Below are positions 44,628 through 57,857 of a stretch of DNA of 64,000 bases, piece after piece (the first letter of the stretch is position 1; each line of letters begins with the position of its first letter). This DNA is from Fulvia fulva (lineage: Eukaryota > Ascomycota > Dothideomycetes > Mycosphaerellales > Mycosphaerellaceae). A model generated the notes under the pieces. That model did not search any database. It was given only the letters and a program-made list of their open reading frames with translations, and was not told the origin of the DNA. A program made the translations under genes and the position numbers. The DNA lies in NCBI RefSeq assembly GCF_020509005.1, contig NC_063014.1, positions 930,001-994,000 on the forward strand, given 5' to 3'.

Positions 44628-45944
44628 CGACAATCATTTCCTCTATAGCGTCCTATATCCTACTACCCTATACGTCCTAGTCTATACCTATCGGCTATAT
44701 ACTAAAGGGGAGCCATGCCTAGTTAGATTCCCTCGCCGTAGCTAGTAGAGTACGTGGCCTCCCGTACGCCCTAGGTTATGTATCCTTTATATCGTCTTCG
44801 GCCCTAGGCCGCTTATACCCGACCGCCGCTAGTTAGTTCCGGTATAGGCTAGCCTTACGGTCGCTATAGAATCTTAGGGCGACGGTTCTGTTTGTGATTG
44901 CCTTGTTTTTCGCTAGTTTCCGCTATAGGCATTCCGTACTATACGATAGGTAGTGCCCCGGACAGTTCGCGTACCGTTTCGTAGTCGATATATAGTCCCT
45001 AGATATATAGTCTCCTATACAGTTCGAGTAGGCCTACTTGTTTATACACGTATAGGTTTAGTGTCTATACTATTAGTATTTGAAGCATTAGAGGACACGA
45101 AAGGATAAGGAGTGCTTTTCTACTATCTTGAGGCTATATTGCTAGACTAGTCCTTGTTCTATCGCTAGATCCGCCGCTTTCGCGTCTTATAGCTATACTA
45201 TTAGCGCCGAGGCCTTCTTACCTTCTAGCCATTTCCTATAGAGCCAAGTCGCCTTCTAGATTAGACAGTTAAGAGTGACCGGGTTGTCCTCTTAGAGAGC
45301 GCGTAGGTGACCTTAGTTAGTTAGGTCGAACTCCTTAGGTATATCGTAGACTAGGATCGTAAATTGCTTCGTTAAGACCTTCGCTAATGCCGTAACCTTA
45401 GATGCCTACTATAGCTATGCCTCTAGGTGCCTCCTAGTAGTAGTAGAGCTAGTATAGATCTATAGAGTGCCGTTAGACTATTAGTTCACTACGACTACCC
45501 CTAGTTAGTTAATTCGTTAGGCGAGCTCCTTATTCGATAGCTTCGTAACTTCGGCCTAGTCTTCCTTTACTACAATACGGATCGTAACTATATCGTACGT
45601 TAGGCGGGGGCCTAGTATCGATACCGCAACCGATGCCTAGCTATAGAGGTATTAATTCCGGGTGGCCTTACTAATCGCCTAGGACGTCGTCCTTATTTCT
45701 TATTGCCCTCGGTAATACGACAGTATAAGCGCCGTACGTAGCTAAGTGATCATTACCTATAGAGACCGGTAAGGGAGCTGATCGTTAGTTTCTATACTTT
45801 TTACGTCCTCTATAAGTTGCTACTAGTTGTCTTAGGGGGGCTTCGCCTATAGGGCCGTAGGCGCCGTTAGTACCGTAGCCTAGGCTACTATTACCTAGGA
45901 GTTGCCTAATGTAGCTAGGCACCTCCGCGGCGTTTAGAGCTAAA
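44607..45944 (-). pseudogene. LINE-B3 ORF1 (gag-like, zinc knuckles)
   Basis: Collinear with LINE-B1 and B2 ORF1. The zinc-knuckle array is near 44905-45090, including CPGHYLSYSTEC, which keeps a His that reads Tyr in B1. The N-terminal part is nearly identical to LINE-B2. Start approximate. Confidence 0.72.
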
Positions 45945-46073
45945 GAAACAGGGTGAAGAGAGCTTCAAGCTGTCTAGATTAAATGAGGTAGAACTCCCTT
46001 AGTCCTAGGGGCAGTGGCCTGCTTTGTATATCGTTAGAATAGCCTTAGGTTATTCTTATTAGGAGAAGATATA

Positions 46074-49060
46074 CTTTACGTAGATATATACGATATACTC
46101 CGCTATTATTTCTAATACTAGGATATAATGCCGCTCCTTCCCTAAACGGTCTATAACTATAAGTACGTTCTTATAGTACTGACTATTTACCGTACACTTG
46201 GCTCTTAGTAGTTCGATAACGAAGTCTAAGGTAACGTCGTCCTACGTATCGAATAGGGCTAGTAGTAGAGCAAGTAGTCTATATTAAGGTTCGTTAATAC
46301 TACGGCTATCACGGTATATACGGTATACTCGTACGAAAGATCTAATAAACCGTGTTATTCGTAGCTATATATAGTAACGTAATACTAACCGGCTCGTAGT
46401 TATCTTACCGGGGTGTCCTATAGTAGGTATATCGTAGAAGGCCTTAACGATACGTCTACGTATAGTGTTTTCCTTATCTTCGGTAGGTAGGATAAAGAGA
46501 CTATAACCGCTATATCTATTCTTAATATAGATTATCCTATCGACTAGTATCGCGTACTTATCGTCAATCTTGTTCTTTCGTAGTAGTTTAATAGGTTCGC
46601 CTACTACTAACTAGGTCGTAGCTTCAATTATATCGTCCTGTTCGTATAGCTTACTAATATCGGCTAATAGCGCTTCGTCTATTACTACTCCTTTGACTTC
46701 GGATACGCTTAGCCGTAGGATTTAGCTAGCGCTAACAGATAAGAAGTGTTCTAGTTTAAGTAGTATACAATCGTACTATACGTACCGCGGGTCTAATTTG
46801 TTATATAGAATCGCGTCCTATAAACGTCTAGTAAGGCTATATAGTTTAGCTCCTTAAACACCTAGACGATATATAATCTTGAAGAAGAATTATAAGAGGA
46901 ACTCGGCCTATCTTACTTGTCGTCTATTTAGTTACTTAGAAGTCATAAAGTATTTAAGGTTCTTATAGTCGCTATATACTAGTACTAGGTAGCCGCTTAG
47001 ATTAGTAAAGTTCTTAAAGTCTAGTTCGTCGATATCGCTAGCTATAAGTTCGGGCTTCTACTCTTTAAATGCTTTAACGATAGCAAGTAGTTTCTTATTA
47101 TAAATGTCGTAATTATACTCCTACGGGCTCATCTTCTTAGACAGGTATACGATTGGCCTTAGGATGTTGTCCTTATTGTATTACGATAGGACCGTAGCTA
47201 TAATAAAGTTACTCGTATCCGTTTTAAGTACTGTTCTACGTCCTAGGACAAACATCGCTAATATAGTGCCTTTAGTATCGGTAAAAGCTTGCTTTAGTCC
47301 GTCGGATGCCTTCTAACATTCCTCTATCTATTGCTAAGGGCAGTCCTTCTTAGTTAGCTTTACTATAGGTAATACTATCTTGCTATAGTCCTTAATAAAG
47401 CGCCGATAGAACCCGGAGAACCTATTAAACGTAAGGACATCTTTTACGTTTACTATTATTCCCTATTCCCTTATAGCTTATACCTTAGCTAGGTCTATTA
47501 AGACTCCGTCCTTGCCGATAATAAGGCCTAGGTATTTAGTAGATTAGGTATAAAACTTATATTTAGTGATGTCGAGTTATAGGCCGGCTTTACTATATTT
47601 ACGAAGTACCTTCTTAATATACTCTATATACTCCTTAAAAGTGTCGCTAAAGATAAGTATATTATCTAGGTATACCGACGCAAAGTCGTTAAGGGCCTCT
47701 CGTAGTATGTCGTTAATATAAGACTAGAAAGTACTAGGGGCATTATATAACCCGAATAGCATTACTAGGCATTTAAACTGTCTATATCGTGTTATAAATA
47801 CGGTTAGCCATTCGGAGCCCTCTAATATTCTAATACGATTGAAAGCGGTAATGACATCTAGCTTAGCAAAGTACTTCTTACTAGTAATACGATTGAGTGT
47901 GTCTTATATCAAGGGTATAGGATACCTAGACTTGATCGTACGTTCGTTAACTTGTCTATAGTTAATATAGACTCTTAATCCACCTCCTAGTTTCTTAATA
48001 ATAAGTACGGGTGATAAAGTATCTACTCTACCTTCGTATCTATAAATGCCCTTCTAGGCTAACTACTCTTAGACCTAGTACGCGATAAATTCGTCCTCCT
48101 AGTTTAATATCCGGTAGGGCCTACTAAAAGGCAGTATAGTTCCTAGCTTCAGCTTGATCTCGTAGTTAATACTAGGCCTCTATAGTAGAAGCTCCTTTGC
48201 ATCTTGTTTAGAGAAGCAATATACGAATTCGTGATATATAGGGAGAAGGTAGTCCTTTAGATCGATAGTCTCCTCCTTCTTACGTATAAATTTGTCTATA
48301 TCGGCTTATATATACATCTTATAGGTAGAGAGAGTCGGACTAACGCGTTGCGCTACTAGTACGAACGCCGCTATACGTATATCAAGTCGCTCGATAGTCT
48401 TGTTATTGAAAAGCATCCTATAGCCGGTATTAGGTAAGTATATCGCTACATTACGTATATTACGGGCGCTTATAGCGTAGGTAGTAAGTAGGTCTATAGC
48501 ACGTATATCGCTAGGTTACTATAGCTCGTTCTTATTAAAGATAAACATTATATATACCTCTACTCCTTTCCGCCTTACTATCTTCTTAATTGCCTCCGCG
48601 CTAACTTCCTAGATATCGATATCCGGTAGTGTCGGCGTAGCTAGTTTCTTTTCGAATAATAGTTTAGCGGTTCGCGGGCGTTCCTTTTTAATTATATTAG
48701 AGGTTATAGTCTAGACAAAATCTCTATCGTCGTCTTCTTCGACAGTAGTTTAATACGCTAGTCGGGTCTTTAGGGCAGGTTCGAAGGTCTGCTTAGTAAT
48801 TACCGGTTCCTACTTATCGTTAATACTCTATACCTAGACTAGCTTGCTATCCTATAGGTAATACTCCTTATAGTACTCCGAGTCGAGGGTTATAGTACCT
48901 AACGTAAAGTAGATACCTAGCTAGTATTTATTATACTAGGGCCTGCCTAGTACAATGTTATACTCTAGATATATAACCTAGAAGGTTCTAGTCTTCTTAT
49001 ATCTATTGCCGAGTGTAAGTTCTAGACTTATACGGTATTCTATTATTTCCGCGGCTATCG
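46074..49060 (-). pseudogene. Gypsy2-B pol: integrase N-terminal part, RNase H, RT, protease
   Basis: Right to left: protease region (near 48400-49060), RT with VYLDNILIFSD (near 47680-47650) in which the second catalytic Asp has become Asn, then LDITKYKFYTQST (near 47590-47540), RNase H (near 47250-46950) and the start of integrase (near 46260-46100; D in the DVTLDFVIELL-like block). Asp GAT/GAC to Asn is the RIP change on the coding strand. Otherwise it follows Gypsy2-A pol. Confidence 0.8.
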
Positions 49061-51560
49061 AGCCGTTTACTAACCTAAGGGCTAGTAGGTTATTAAGCTT
49101 AATTAAGGGCAGATTATGTTTTTACGTATAGGAGAAGTCGATATACTTAGAATTAGTACCGTTATTAAGGAAAGTAAATGCATTTTGCCTATTAGCTATC
49201 CCTAGTATTACGAGGTATAAGCCGATAATAGGGTTATATTCTATTTCTACTATCCTAAGAATATATAATAATAGCTTAAGCCCTTCGAGTAGCTTTGCTA
49301 GTAGTGCCTCTTTGTTATGTCTTATATTCTCCTTTTTATGTCTACTAGTTATTACGCTTAAGTAGTAGACTAGGCATTTTCCGCCGGTAGTATAACGGTA
49401 GTGCCGCTAGCGTTAGTACCTAGACGTACTAGTATCTCGTACTCGAACAGCTCGTAAGTACGCTACTATAGGCGGTGACCGGGCTTACGACACTTCTTAT
49501 AGAGGCTCTTACGTATATAGCGAGTGTTCTTAGCTTCGTCTATAGTCTTACTAAGGCTACTCTTAAATAGTTTAGGTCGGGTAGACTAAGCCTTACGGGT
49601 CGGCTTATTAGAGCCTAAACCTACTAGCTTATCGTCCTTATTGTCCTTGTTACCGTCCTTCTTATCGTCCTTCTTATTATTCTTTAGCTTCTCGGAGCGT
49701 AGGTAGAGAGCGTCGAGGATCCTAAAGTCCTTATCTACCTAATAGAGATTATCGATTATCTCTTATAACGATTCGGAACGGAAGTTAAGATACTTATTAA
49801 GATAGCGGACAGTTAGCTTACGTTATAGGTTATCTATCGTATCTTTACCCTTAAGGCCTAGGATGTTAGTATTCTAGCGCTACTTAGGGAAGAAGGTCTA
49901 GAAGCTGTCCTTATTGTCTATCTTAAGGTTACTTAGGCGATTACGAGCCCTACTAATTAGGTTACGGTCTCCGTATCGCTTAGCGAGTTCCTTAATAAGG
50001 TCGTTAATGCCCTTATACGTCTTCTTACTACTAGTTAGGCTACCCGAGATAGTAGGGATCTTTAGTCTAACTAATTCCTAAGTATTACCTAGTAAGGCTA
50101 GCAGGTCGTATACAAACTTAAGTACTACCTTCTTGTCGCGAAAGACCGTATAGTCGATAATAGTCTCTAACTCGGAGAAGAACTTCTCGAGGGAGGGTCT
50201 AGATAGCTTACTATTAATAGTACCGACGAACTTCTCTAGCTTATCTATACTACGCTAAGTCTTAAAGGGCTGACTAAGGTCTAGATCGTACTTAACTAGA
50301 GACTCGAAGTCGTAGACTAGCTTCTTCTTCTTAGAAGAGCGGCGATAAGTACGAGTATCGCTATCCGACTCCGAGTCCTCCTCTAACTCCCTAGATAATA
50401 GATCGGAGTCGTTACTATTATCCTTACGTATAGACTTCTTAGCCTTCTTTCTAGTAGTACGGCGAGCTACCTTGTCCTCCTCGTCCTTATTACTAGCTCT
50501 ATTATTATCCTTGTTATTGTCCTTAGATAAGGTTCGGCCGTTCTATAGGGTACGACGCTATAATATAGCGCGAGATAGTAAGGATCGTACTCGAGAGCGG
50601 CCTCGGCGGTCTTCGAGTTACTTCTTAAGATTATCTACTTAAGTCTACTACGACTTATTAAGCTGCTTAATATCGTTCGAGTAGGTTTAAGCTTCTCTTT
50701 TATACGTATCGAGATCGAATTCGAGGGTCTTAATCTTCGAGTCATTATTAGATAACTACTAAAGTACCTCCTTAGCTTACTTCTTTAGGGTATCGTTCTT
50801 TACGGTAAGTATACTAATCTCTACGGACATTACTATATTCGATAATACCTTAGGTCGGGCCTTTAGGTTATCGCGGTCCTTAACTAGGGTGTCGTATTTA
50901 TTACATATCTATTAGTCGTGACTCTTCTATCTCCTAAGCTCTTACCCTACTTTGCCTAACTGCTCGTAGAGGATAGTCGCTATCTATATTACGTTTCTAT
51001 ACTCTTACTCGGCGCGTCGTAGGATAAAGTAGATAGCCGCGGCGGTCTCGGGCTCTACTAAGAGCTTAACGAGCTAGTCGATATCGAGTTAAAGGAGATC
51101 GTTCGCGGGAATTTAGAGGGTTTCCGCGACTTATTATATGTCCTCGCCCTTACCTTCCTCGGTCGCGCCGTCGTCGTCGTAGTCGACTACCGCTATAGTA
51201 ACGCCGTTCTCGTCTTAGATCTCGTCGTCGTTTAGAAGGTCGTATAAGTTAAAGTTACTAGGTAGGTTAGTAACTAGGCGCTATAAGTTCTCGAGTTTCT
51301 ACTATATAGCGTCGTCGGTAGTCTACTACTACTCTTACGTTTGTCCTTTAGTCTATATATTAAATATAGACTCGCGCTATACTACTAGCCGTATAGCTAG
51401 TAGCGAGCCTCGCTATCCTTAGGGTCGTACTATATTAGGTACTATTTAGCCTATAGTAGTCTCTTATACCGAGTCGCGCGTTTTTTTGTCGTACGCTATA
51501 ATCTCTTATTACGGTTATTATTAATAGTCTACGCTCTTATAGATCCCGTCGTAGCTCTTC
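49061..51560 (-). pseudogene. Gypsy2-B gag, complete length, with zinc knuckle
   Basis: From the right: N-terminal part shared with Gypsy2-A (50565-51560), an acidic and Lys-rich hinge (SRELEEDSESDSDTRTYR, near 50400-50345), a capsid part (LEKFVGTINSKLSRPSLEKF near 50245-50185; VLKFVYDLLALL near 50130-50095; LNKYLNFRSESLQEIIDN near 49810-49755) and a Lys/Asp-rich linker (near 49680-49620). A zinc-knuckle remnant, KKCRKPGHRLQQRTYE, lies near 49500-49450. About 800 codons in all, long for a gag. RIP stops are present but sparse in the capsid part. Confidence 0.75.
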
Positions 51561-51584
51561 TACGGATATAGAGACCTAGCTAAG

Positions 51585-51745
51585 TATAACGGTTTATAGT
51601 CGTGTTGATATAGAGTAGCTAGGTACGTAGGAAAGAGGAGCGTAAGGTACGCCGAGGCTATATATAAGCCGAGGTACTACGCTAGTACGCGCGGTCACGT
51701 GACCCACGTGCTAGCTAGACATTGACTAGGCCTAGGGCCGTAATA
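51585..51745 (-). repeat. Gypsy2-B 5' LTR (161 bp)
   Basis: Matches both Gypsy2-A LTRs. It has the palindrome GGTCACGTGACC (51693-51704) directly followed by a second CACGTG (51705-51710). The end reads GGGCCGTAATA, then CGGAG, the presumed right target duplication. Confidence 0.87.
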
Positions 51746-52709
51746 CGGAGGCTTTAAGCTCTAATAAGGGTAAGGAAAGAGTACGACGGAATGACTTAGA
51801 AGAGGATGACTTAAATAAGGGTACTATAACCTTAGGAATACCCTATAGTCCGGATATAATAGTAGCCTTATTTAGCTATCTTACTATTACTATAGAAAAT
51901 GTAGGACCTCGCTTCCCTACTCTAGGGAGTTTAGAAAAGCCCCTCTTTAATAGTAGGAACGCTACTAAATTCTAGGAGAGGTTTAATGATTTTATAGACT
52001 AGTATCTACTAAGGCTATTAATTAAGAAAGACAACTTCTAGGGTCGTTTCGAGCGTAACTACGAGACTACTATCCGACGTTTAGTAATAAGGTTAGAGGG
52101 ATAGTAAGTAAGGCGGAGTACCTTTAGGAGGTCCTTCTTAGCTAAATTTTCGAGATTCGATACCTATTCGATATTAGGAAGTCGAGAATAACTTAAAGAG
52201 ATACTCCGGGCCGAGAAAGGGAAAAGCCCTAAGGAACAGGATATAAAGGAGTTTATCCGTCTCTTCGTGGCCTCTAGTAACCTAATTGATCCCGAAGACC
52301 TCGATAATAGCTCCCGTAGCCGTCTTCTACTTTAGGGACTCCTAGAGTTAGTTACTAAGGCAGTTTATAAGAAATGTAGACTCTATCCGAAGTAGCCTAA
52401 GAAGTTTCGGCGCTTTTAAAAGATACTAGACGAGGCGACAAGTATCGCTAATAGTGAAGAAGGATAGAAGGCCGTATATACGGACTTTCTACTTACTTTA
52501 CCGTAGCTTTATCGGTTAGTTATAAAGTAGATGCCGCGCTTAATCCCTAAGATTAATATACTTAATAAAATAGCTATTTCTGCTACTATCGACAATAACC
52601 TTATTTAGAAAATAGTAGAAATAAGTATTCGAGCTTACTAACAAGGTCGCGCGGCGGAGGTTAGATCCTTTAACCCTAGTAAAAATCAAAGGTCTATATA
52701 ACTAAAGAA
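51746..52709 (+). pseudogene. Gypsy3 gag, N-terminal (capsid-like) part
   Basis: The plus-strand frame reads LEKPLFNSRNATKF, ERFNDFID and YLLRLLIKKDNF (51935-52040), which resembles the start of capsid in fungal gypsy gags (F-D-G-x-N-x-x-x-F-L). It continues with FRRSFLAKFSRFDTYSI (near 52122-52175), KEQDIKEFIRLFVASSN (near 52216-52275) and LPRLIPKINILN-like sequence (near 52530-52565). Nearly all stops are TAG or TAA in Gln or Trp context. It ends at RSIQLK where LINE-A3 is inserted. Confidence 0.6.
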
Positions 52710-53049
52710 GGCCTTATTACTAACGCGGTAGCTATCGAAGTAGATCGACGAGGACTATTCAATCGATAGCCCTTATTAAGACGAGCAATCTACTTAAGTA
52801 GTAGCAACCCGCCTACGCTAGCGGCGGCGTAATCGTAGTACAAAAAACCCTAAACCCGAGGTCCCTTTCCCCTAAAGGCAGACCCTAGAATTACAGAGTT
52901 ACGGAGGACAACTACCTAATTAGGAAGCGCGACCCCGAATAGCGAAGGATAGCAACTAACGAGAGCTATAGCCTTACGAACATTCTATACTAAGAGTTAA
53001 ACCGGGGAACAAACTAAGAAAAAACCTAGGACACAAGCCAAGGCCTACT

Positions 53050-54300
53050 ATATAGAAAGTAGAGGCTAACGACAAATAATATAGCGTAGACGACCCTATA
53101 TACGGAGGCGGAAAACTTACTAGGGGATAACGAACACCTAGCCCGGGTATATAAGAACACTATAGTACAGCTACTAGGAGCGCTAAAAGCGCTATTATAC
53201 TAAATCCCGAAGACAATCTAATAAGTAATATAGAAGGTAGCCTAGAAACTAACTATATAGGCAATAGTAGTAGTAGGTAAGAATTAACCCCCTCCGAAGG
53301 CAAGTAAGGCGGTACGCCTATATATTACTAATCCGGCGGAGAAACAAGAAATCGTAGCCCTAATAAGCAAGGAGATTGTCGACAGAATCGGCCAAAAGGA
53401 GGTAGTTAGGGCGAGGGTAGAGGCAATAGGCGTAGTAAGACTCTTTACCGTATAAGAGTCTAATAGACAAAAGCTAGAGACCTATAAGGAGTGGACTACT
53501 AAAGTCGCGAAGTCGGCACGAGTCTCCTACTAATAGTATACCGTTATCGCCTACGGGGTCCCTAGGACATTTAAGGTCGAAGACCTTCCCTACCTCTAAG
53601 TATAGAACTAGAACACCTCCCTAGGAGTACGACTAACGAAGGCGGCATAGCTATATAAGACAGTAGACCGAGAAAAGACGCATTTATCGCTTATTATTTA
53701 GGTAGAGATAGCGGAACAAGCTAACTAGATACTAGACAATAGGCTATTCTAGAACTACGAGAGAATAGACACGGAGATCTATTAGAGTAGCTATAGGGTA
53801 CTACAATGCTTCTAATGCTAACAGTACGGTTATATAGCCCTAAAATACGGGGAGAAGACCCTAAGGTATCCTTACTACGTAGGCCTATACTAGGGAAGGG
53901 AATGCCCAAAAAAGGAGAGTAGGTACGTATACTACGGTAGAAGGCACCTAGCGTATTCAAGCTAATACCTAGCTAGAATAGTAGTATAAGAACGAGCGAG
54001 ATAAGCAAGGATCTCTATACTAGCTAGGTACCCCTAACGACAGTAGGAGGGACCTACCGTATATAAGGGCTTCGAGCCGAGTAAAAGGAAGAGGGTAGAA
54101 GAGACGAATAAGGGAACCTAACCGTAAACGTATCTACCTCCCGGTAGGCCTCGACACCTTAACCGGGCTACTAACAAACTAGGCTAAATACGAATCTTTA
54201 GGGCGCCCTAGCGGCCCTAGGGCTAGCCGGATAGCGAGATATAGGCTTAGGAGACATAGTAGGTCAGCACGGAAATAGACCTTACGGATAACAAATAATA
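53050..54300 (+). pseudogene. LINE-A3 ORF1 (gag-like, zinc knuckles)
   Basis: Readable from about 53285: SKAVRLYITNPAEKQEIVAL, SKEIVDRIGQKEVVRARVEA, then YTVIAYGVPRTFKVEDL (53540-53590), the RNA-recognition-like part. A zinc-knuckle array starts at 53808: CFQCQQYGYIALKYGEKTLR (two Q are stops), RYPYYVGLY, GRECPKKESRYVYYGRRHLA. Several Tyr stand at Cys positions after RIP. A basic tail follows (GFEPSKRKRVEETNK, near 54067-54110). The start is not clear; the stretch 52710-53050 would be the 5' UTR and N-terminus. Confidence 0.75.
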
Positions 54301-57300
54301 CTATACGACGACATTACTATCGTATAGTATAACGTAAACAAAAGTAGGGACAAGGTCTAGCGCCACTTTCTATAAGAGCTAGACCCGCTACGGTACTACG
54401 TTATTACGGTATAGGAACTATAGATCAACCCCTACGTAGGACTCCTAGCTACTTATAATGACCGGGGATACTATACCGTAATCGCGGGCTAACGAGGCGT
54501 TATCCCGAGGACATATATATACGTAAGTAAGACTATAGACCTTGAGTCGTAGAAGGTTATACTACCGTAGTAGGGCAACCTAGGAGACATAATATCAATC
54601 TAGATCGACACGATATAAGGCCCTATCTAGATCTATAACGTTTATGACCCGCTACCGCGGGGTCGGACGAGTAGGGAACTAGGAACCCTCGCCTACCTAG
54701 AGCGGACCCTAAGCTAAGAAATAAAGCAAGTACTTATCGGCAACTTTAACCTCTACTACCTATAGTAGGGACTCGAATTCACTCCCCCGTACGCGTTTCT
54801 AGGGGGAAAGCTACTAGACATAACCGTACGCTACGGAACGGCCTTAGTAATACTAAAGGGAATAGAGACGTAGAAGGCCCGTACTAGTATAAGTACGATC
54901 GACCTATACTTTCTATTACGAGAACTTAAAGAGAGACTAGTCTAATACCGACCGAACTACGCGCTAGAAGCCTCCTTAGACTATATCCCTATCTAAACGA
55001 CGCTAGGGGTAAAGGCGATAGAGGAGCTAGTAAACGAACTACGCCGTAACTAGAAGAAGGTACGCTAGGACGATATAAGAGGCTTCCTAATAGCGAACCT
55101 ACTATAGTATAGAGAACTCGAGACGATAGCTTAGCTAGATCAAGTAGCGGAACAGATTACCTCGGTTATATAGCAAGTAGCGGAACAATACACGCCGTTA
55201 CTCCGGCCCTTAACGTAGTAGAAGGCCTTCTAGACCCCTAAATACTCTACGAAGGTAAGGGAGGCTAGAAGGGCAAGGCGATAGTAGACGAAGGAGTATA
55301 CCTAAGAGACGTAGGAGCAATACTATCGCGCGACATAAGAGAAGAAGGCATAGATAAGACGCGATAAGCTATAGGACTAGAGAGCGACAATCGGGCTCGT
55401 TATAGAAAACCTAGAACAGATATAGAGACTTACTAAATAGGCACGACTACCTAAAGAGCAACAAACCCCTTACTTCTACCTAATCGTAGACCGCGAAGGG
55501 ATTGCCTAGGCTACGCCCCGGGGTAAGGCAAAAGTATTAGCCGACTATTTCTTTTCGACGTAAGTAGAGGTAGACCTTACGGATATCGACCCGAGTATAT
55601 ACCCGGAACCCCTAGATATAGATTAGGCGGTTAGCTCTAATATAGTAATAGGAGTTATAAGTAAGCTAAAAGGACGAAAATCCCTAGGCCTAGACAGGAT
55701 ACTAAACGTACTACTAAAAGAGTATAGAGAAGAGATTACGCCAAGCCTTATAAACCTATTTACCGCGTACCTACGGCTAGGGTATCACCCGAAGCTATAC
55801 AGAGAGTCTATAATAGTAGTGCTACGTAAGCTATAGAAGGAAGACTATACTTAGCCTAAGTCGTATAGACTAATAGTACTTCTAAATACGATAGGGAAGG
55901 TCCTAGAAAAGATAGTAGCCTAGAGACTTACGTAGCTTACCGAGGACAACTACGTACTCCTAGCAATATAGATAGGGGGAAGAAGCTAGCGATCGATACT
56001 AATAGTAATAGAGCTAATTACGGAGCAAATTCAGACCCTCTAGCACTACGGTAGGAACCGAGCGGCGTCCTTACTATCCCTCGACATCGTAGGGGCCTTC
56101 GACAATGTCTTATACTAAAGGCTAATATATATCCTATAGTAGAAAGGTATCCCCTAGTAGGCAACGACGTTCGTCTACTCCTTTCTCTAGGAACGGACGA
56201 CATACCTAGTCCTAGGAAGGTATACGTCCGACCCGGTGAAGGTAGAGACTAGAATACCTTAGGGATCTACTCTCTCCCCTATCCTATTTCTAATATTTAT
56301 GTCGGATCTAATCCCCCTACTTACCTCTCCGTAAACCTTAGTATCGGGGTTCGTAGACAATATAAATATCCTAGCCTAGTTAGACTCGATAGAAGAGAAC
56401 TGTCGCCTCCTTAAAGATAGGTATAAGAAATGCGAGGAGTAGGCAAAGAAGTATAGTGCCCGGTTTTCCCCTGAAAAGTACTAACTTATATACTTTAGTA
56501 AAGCGAGAATATACTATAATATAAAGGCGGCGGTAAGAATCTAAGGCTACGAGACCAAGCTATTAGCGGAGCTACGAGTACTAGGGATCTAGCTCGACCC
56601 GAAGCTAAGCTAGAATGTATAGATTAAGAAAGCCTAGAGTCGAGCGTAAGTTAATAAAGCCTCGATAAAGAGGCTTACGGCATCTATATAGGGAGTAACA
56701 TTCGACAAGGTAAGAGTAATATATAAGGCGATCGTCAGACTAGCTATATTATATAGGGCATAGATTTAGGGAATAGGAGGCGTAGGCAAGCCGATCCCGA
56801 AACGGATAGAGCAACCCCTAAATAGGACATAGGTAGGTAACCTACGTAGGGTACTAGGCGTATATAAGACAACGTTAATAAGTACGGTAGAAATAGAGAC
56901 AGGAATACTACTAATCGGCTAGTATATCCGGGGAATGAGAATTTAATACGCGGTAAAGACGACAGGTTACCTAGTATAAACTATAATCTAGGAGGTAAAG
57001 AATAAGATAGAAAGCCGCTACCGGAGAGGGGCAGGACATAGGACAAGCCAAAAAGAGGATGACCTTACTACCTTTACGGCCGTATAGACAAGCACCGAAT
57101 AGCTAGTACGAAAGGAGGAGGAGCGTAGGACTCGCTAGGCCGGCGGGAGCAAGGCTAAGACCTAAAGCCTAGCGGAATAGATAGCGAGCTACCTATAGGA
57201 GCAGGACTAGAAAAGGAAGCCCCCTAAGATAATAGGCCCGATAGCGCTCCGAGCCTTCTAGAGACATAATTACTAGCTATATAGGGACCTAATAAGGGCC

Positions 57301-57825
57301 AAAGTAAGCATAGCGATCTAAATCAGGTCCGAATACATTAGATTAAGGGCCTACCTATTCAGGAGACGCGTACTAGACATCTATAGCCTAGTCTACTAGT
57401 ATAGCTACCTATCGCAAAACCTAGAATATATACTACTACGATGCCCGTAGTAGGCGAGAGGTAGGGGAAATTAGAGGCACTAAGCGGGAAGGAGAGACTA
57501 CAAGTCATTTATTAGGGACAAAGGTAATATTCGCCGAATCTCTCGGTAGATACTATAGTAGGGATACCTCTAGTAGTTTAGCCTCGCGAGCGAGACGGAG
57601 GAGTAGATAGACAAGAGGCGGAAGCGAGGGGGGTTATAGATAGGGTAGCTATTAGGGCAGGCCTATAACACTAGCGTACCCCTAATAAGGGAAATTTAAG
57701 ACGACAACTAGGAGGAAAAGATAGGCGGGAAGGAGGAGGGGTTTTCACTAACACGGTTTCCCCTCTATATATACAAAAACAAGATAGCATAGCTATATAG
57801 GCCAAAGGGCACTATAACAGCTTAA
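54295..57825 (+). pseudogene. LINE-A3 ORF2: endonuclease, reverse transcriptase
   Basis: About 1,175 codons from a presumed start at ATA (54295) to TAA (57823). The APE-type endonuclease has YNVNKSRDKV (near 54328-54355) and LIGNFNLYYL (near 54732-54760; Asp of GDFN now Asn). RT blocks are KGRKSLGLDRILNVLLKEYR (near 55668-55727), SYRLIVLLNTIGKVLEKIV (near 55862-55918), LSLDIVGAFDNVLY (near 56074-56115), IPQGSTLSPILFLIFMSDLI (near 56250-56310) and the catalytic box GFVDNINIL, where the second Asp is Asn. The C-terminal part matches LINE-A1 and A2. Stops are mostly TAG. Confidence 0.84.
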
Positions 57826-57830
57826 TGAAA

Positions 57831-57846
57831 TATCTATCTATCTATA
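57831..57846 (+). repeat. (TATC)n tail of LINE-A3
   Basis: TATCTATCTATCTATA replaces poly(A) and overlaps the first bases of the target duplication TCTATATA. Confidence 0.8.
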
Positions 57847-57857
57847 TAACTAAAGAA

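Larger units (their letters stand above)
41132..46057 (-). mobile_element. LINE-B3: Tad1-like LINE, nearly full length
   Basis: It is flanked by the 16-bp duplication ATTAGGAGAAGATATA (41116-41131 and 46058-46073). It matches LINE-B2 throughout but its 5' end is about 45-55 bp shorter than the shared GACACATTCGAAAG region, so it is slightly 5'-truncated. The tail is (GATA)n at the left. The host sequence is Gypsy2-B integrase. Confidence 0.88.
40536..51745 (-). mobile_element. Gypsy2-B: second Gypsy2 copy, 3' end missing, split by LINE-B3
   Basis: The sequence follows Gypsy2-A in the same orientation, from integrase (40540-41131 and 46074 onward) through RT, protease and a complete gag to a 161-bp 5' LTR at 51585-51745. 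The left side stops at the pogo relic near 40536, about 800 bp short of the expected 3' LTR. That missing piece is not found left of the relic, so the end was deleted. It shows what Gypsy2-A lost: the whole C-terminal gag. Confidence 0.84.
52710..57840 (+). mobile_element. LINE-A3: full-length Tad1-like LINE (5.13 kb)
   Basis: It is flanked by the perfect 17-bp duplication TCTATATAACTAAAGAA (52693-52709 and 57841-57857), so both ends are exact. Two ORFs and a (TATC)n 3' end. It is the reference copy for LINE-A; A1 (21300-22352) and A2 (36011-37943) are fragments. It inserted in the Gypsy3 gag. Heavy RIP. Confidence 0.9.

Noticed and set aside
53721..53960. Open minus-strand stretch of 79 codons
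   Set aside because: Antisense to the zinc-knuckle part of LINE-A3 ORF1, where RIP leaves few stops on the opposite strand.
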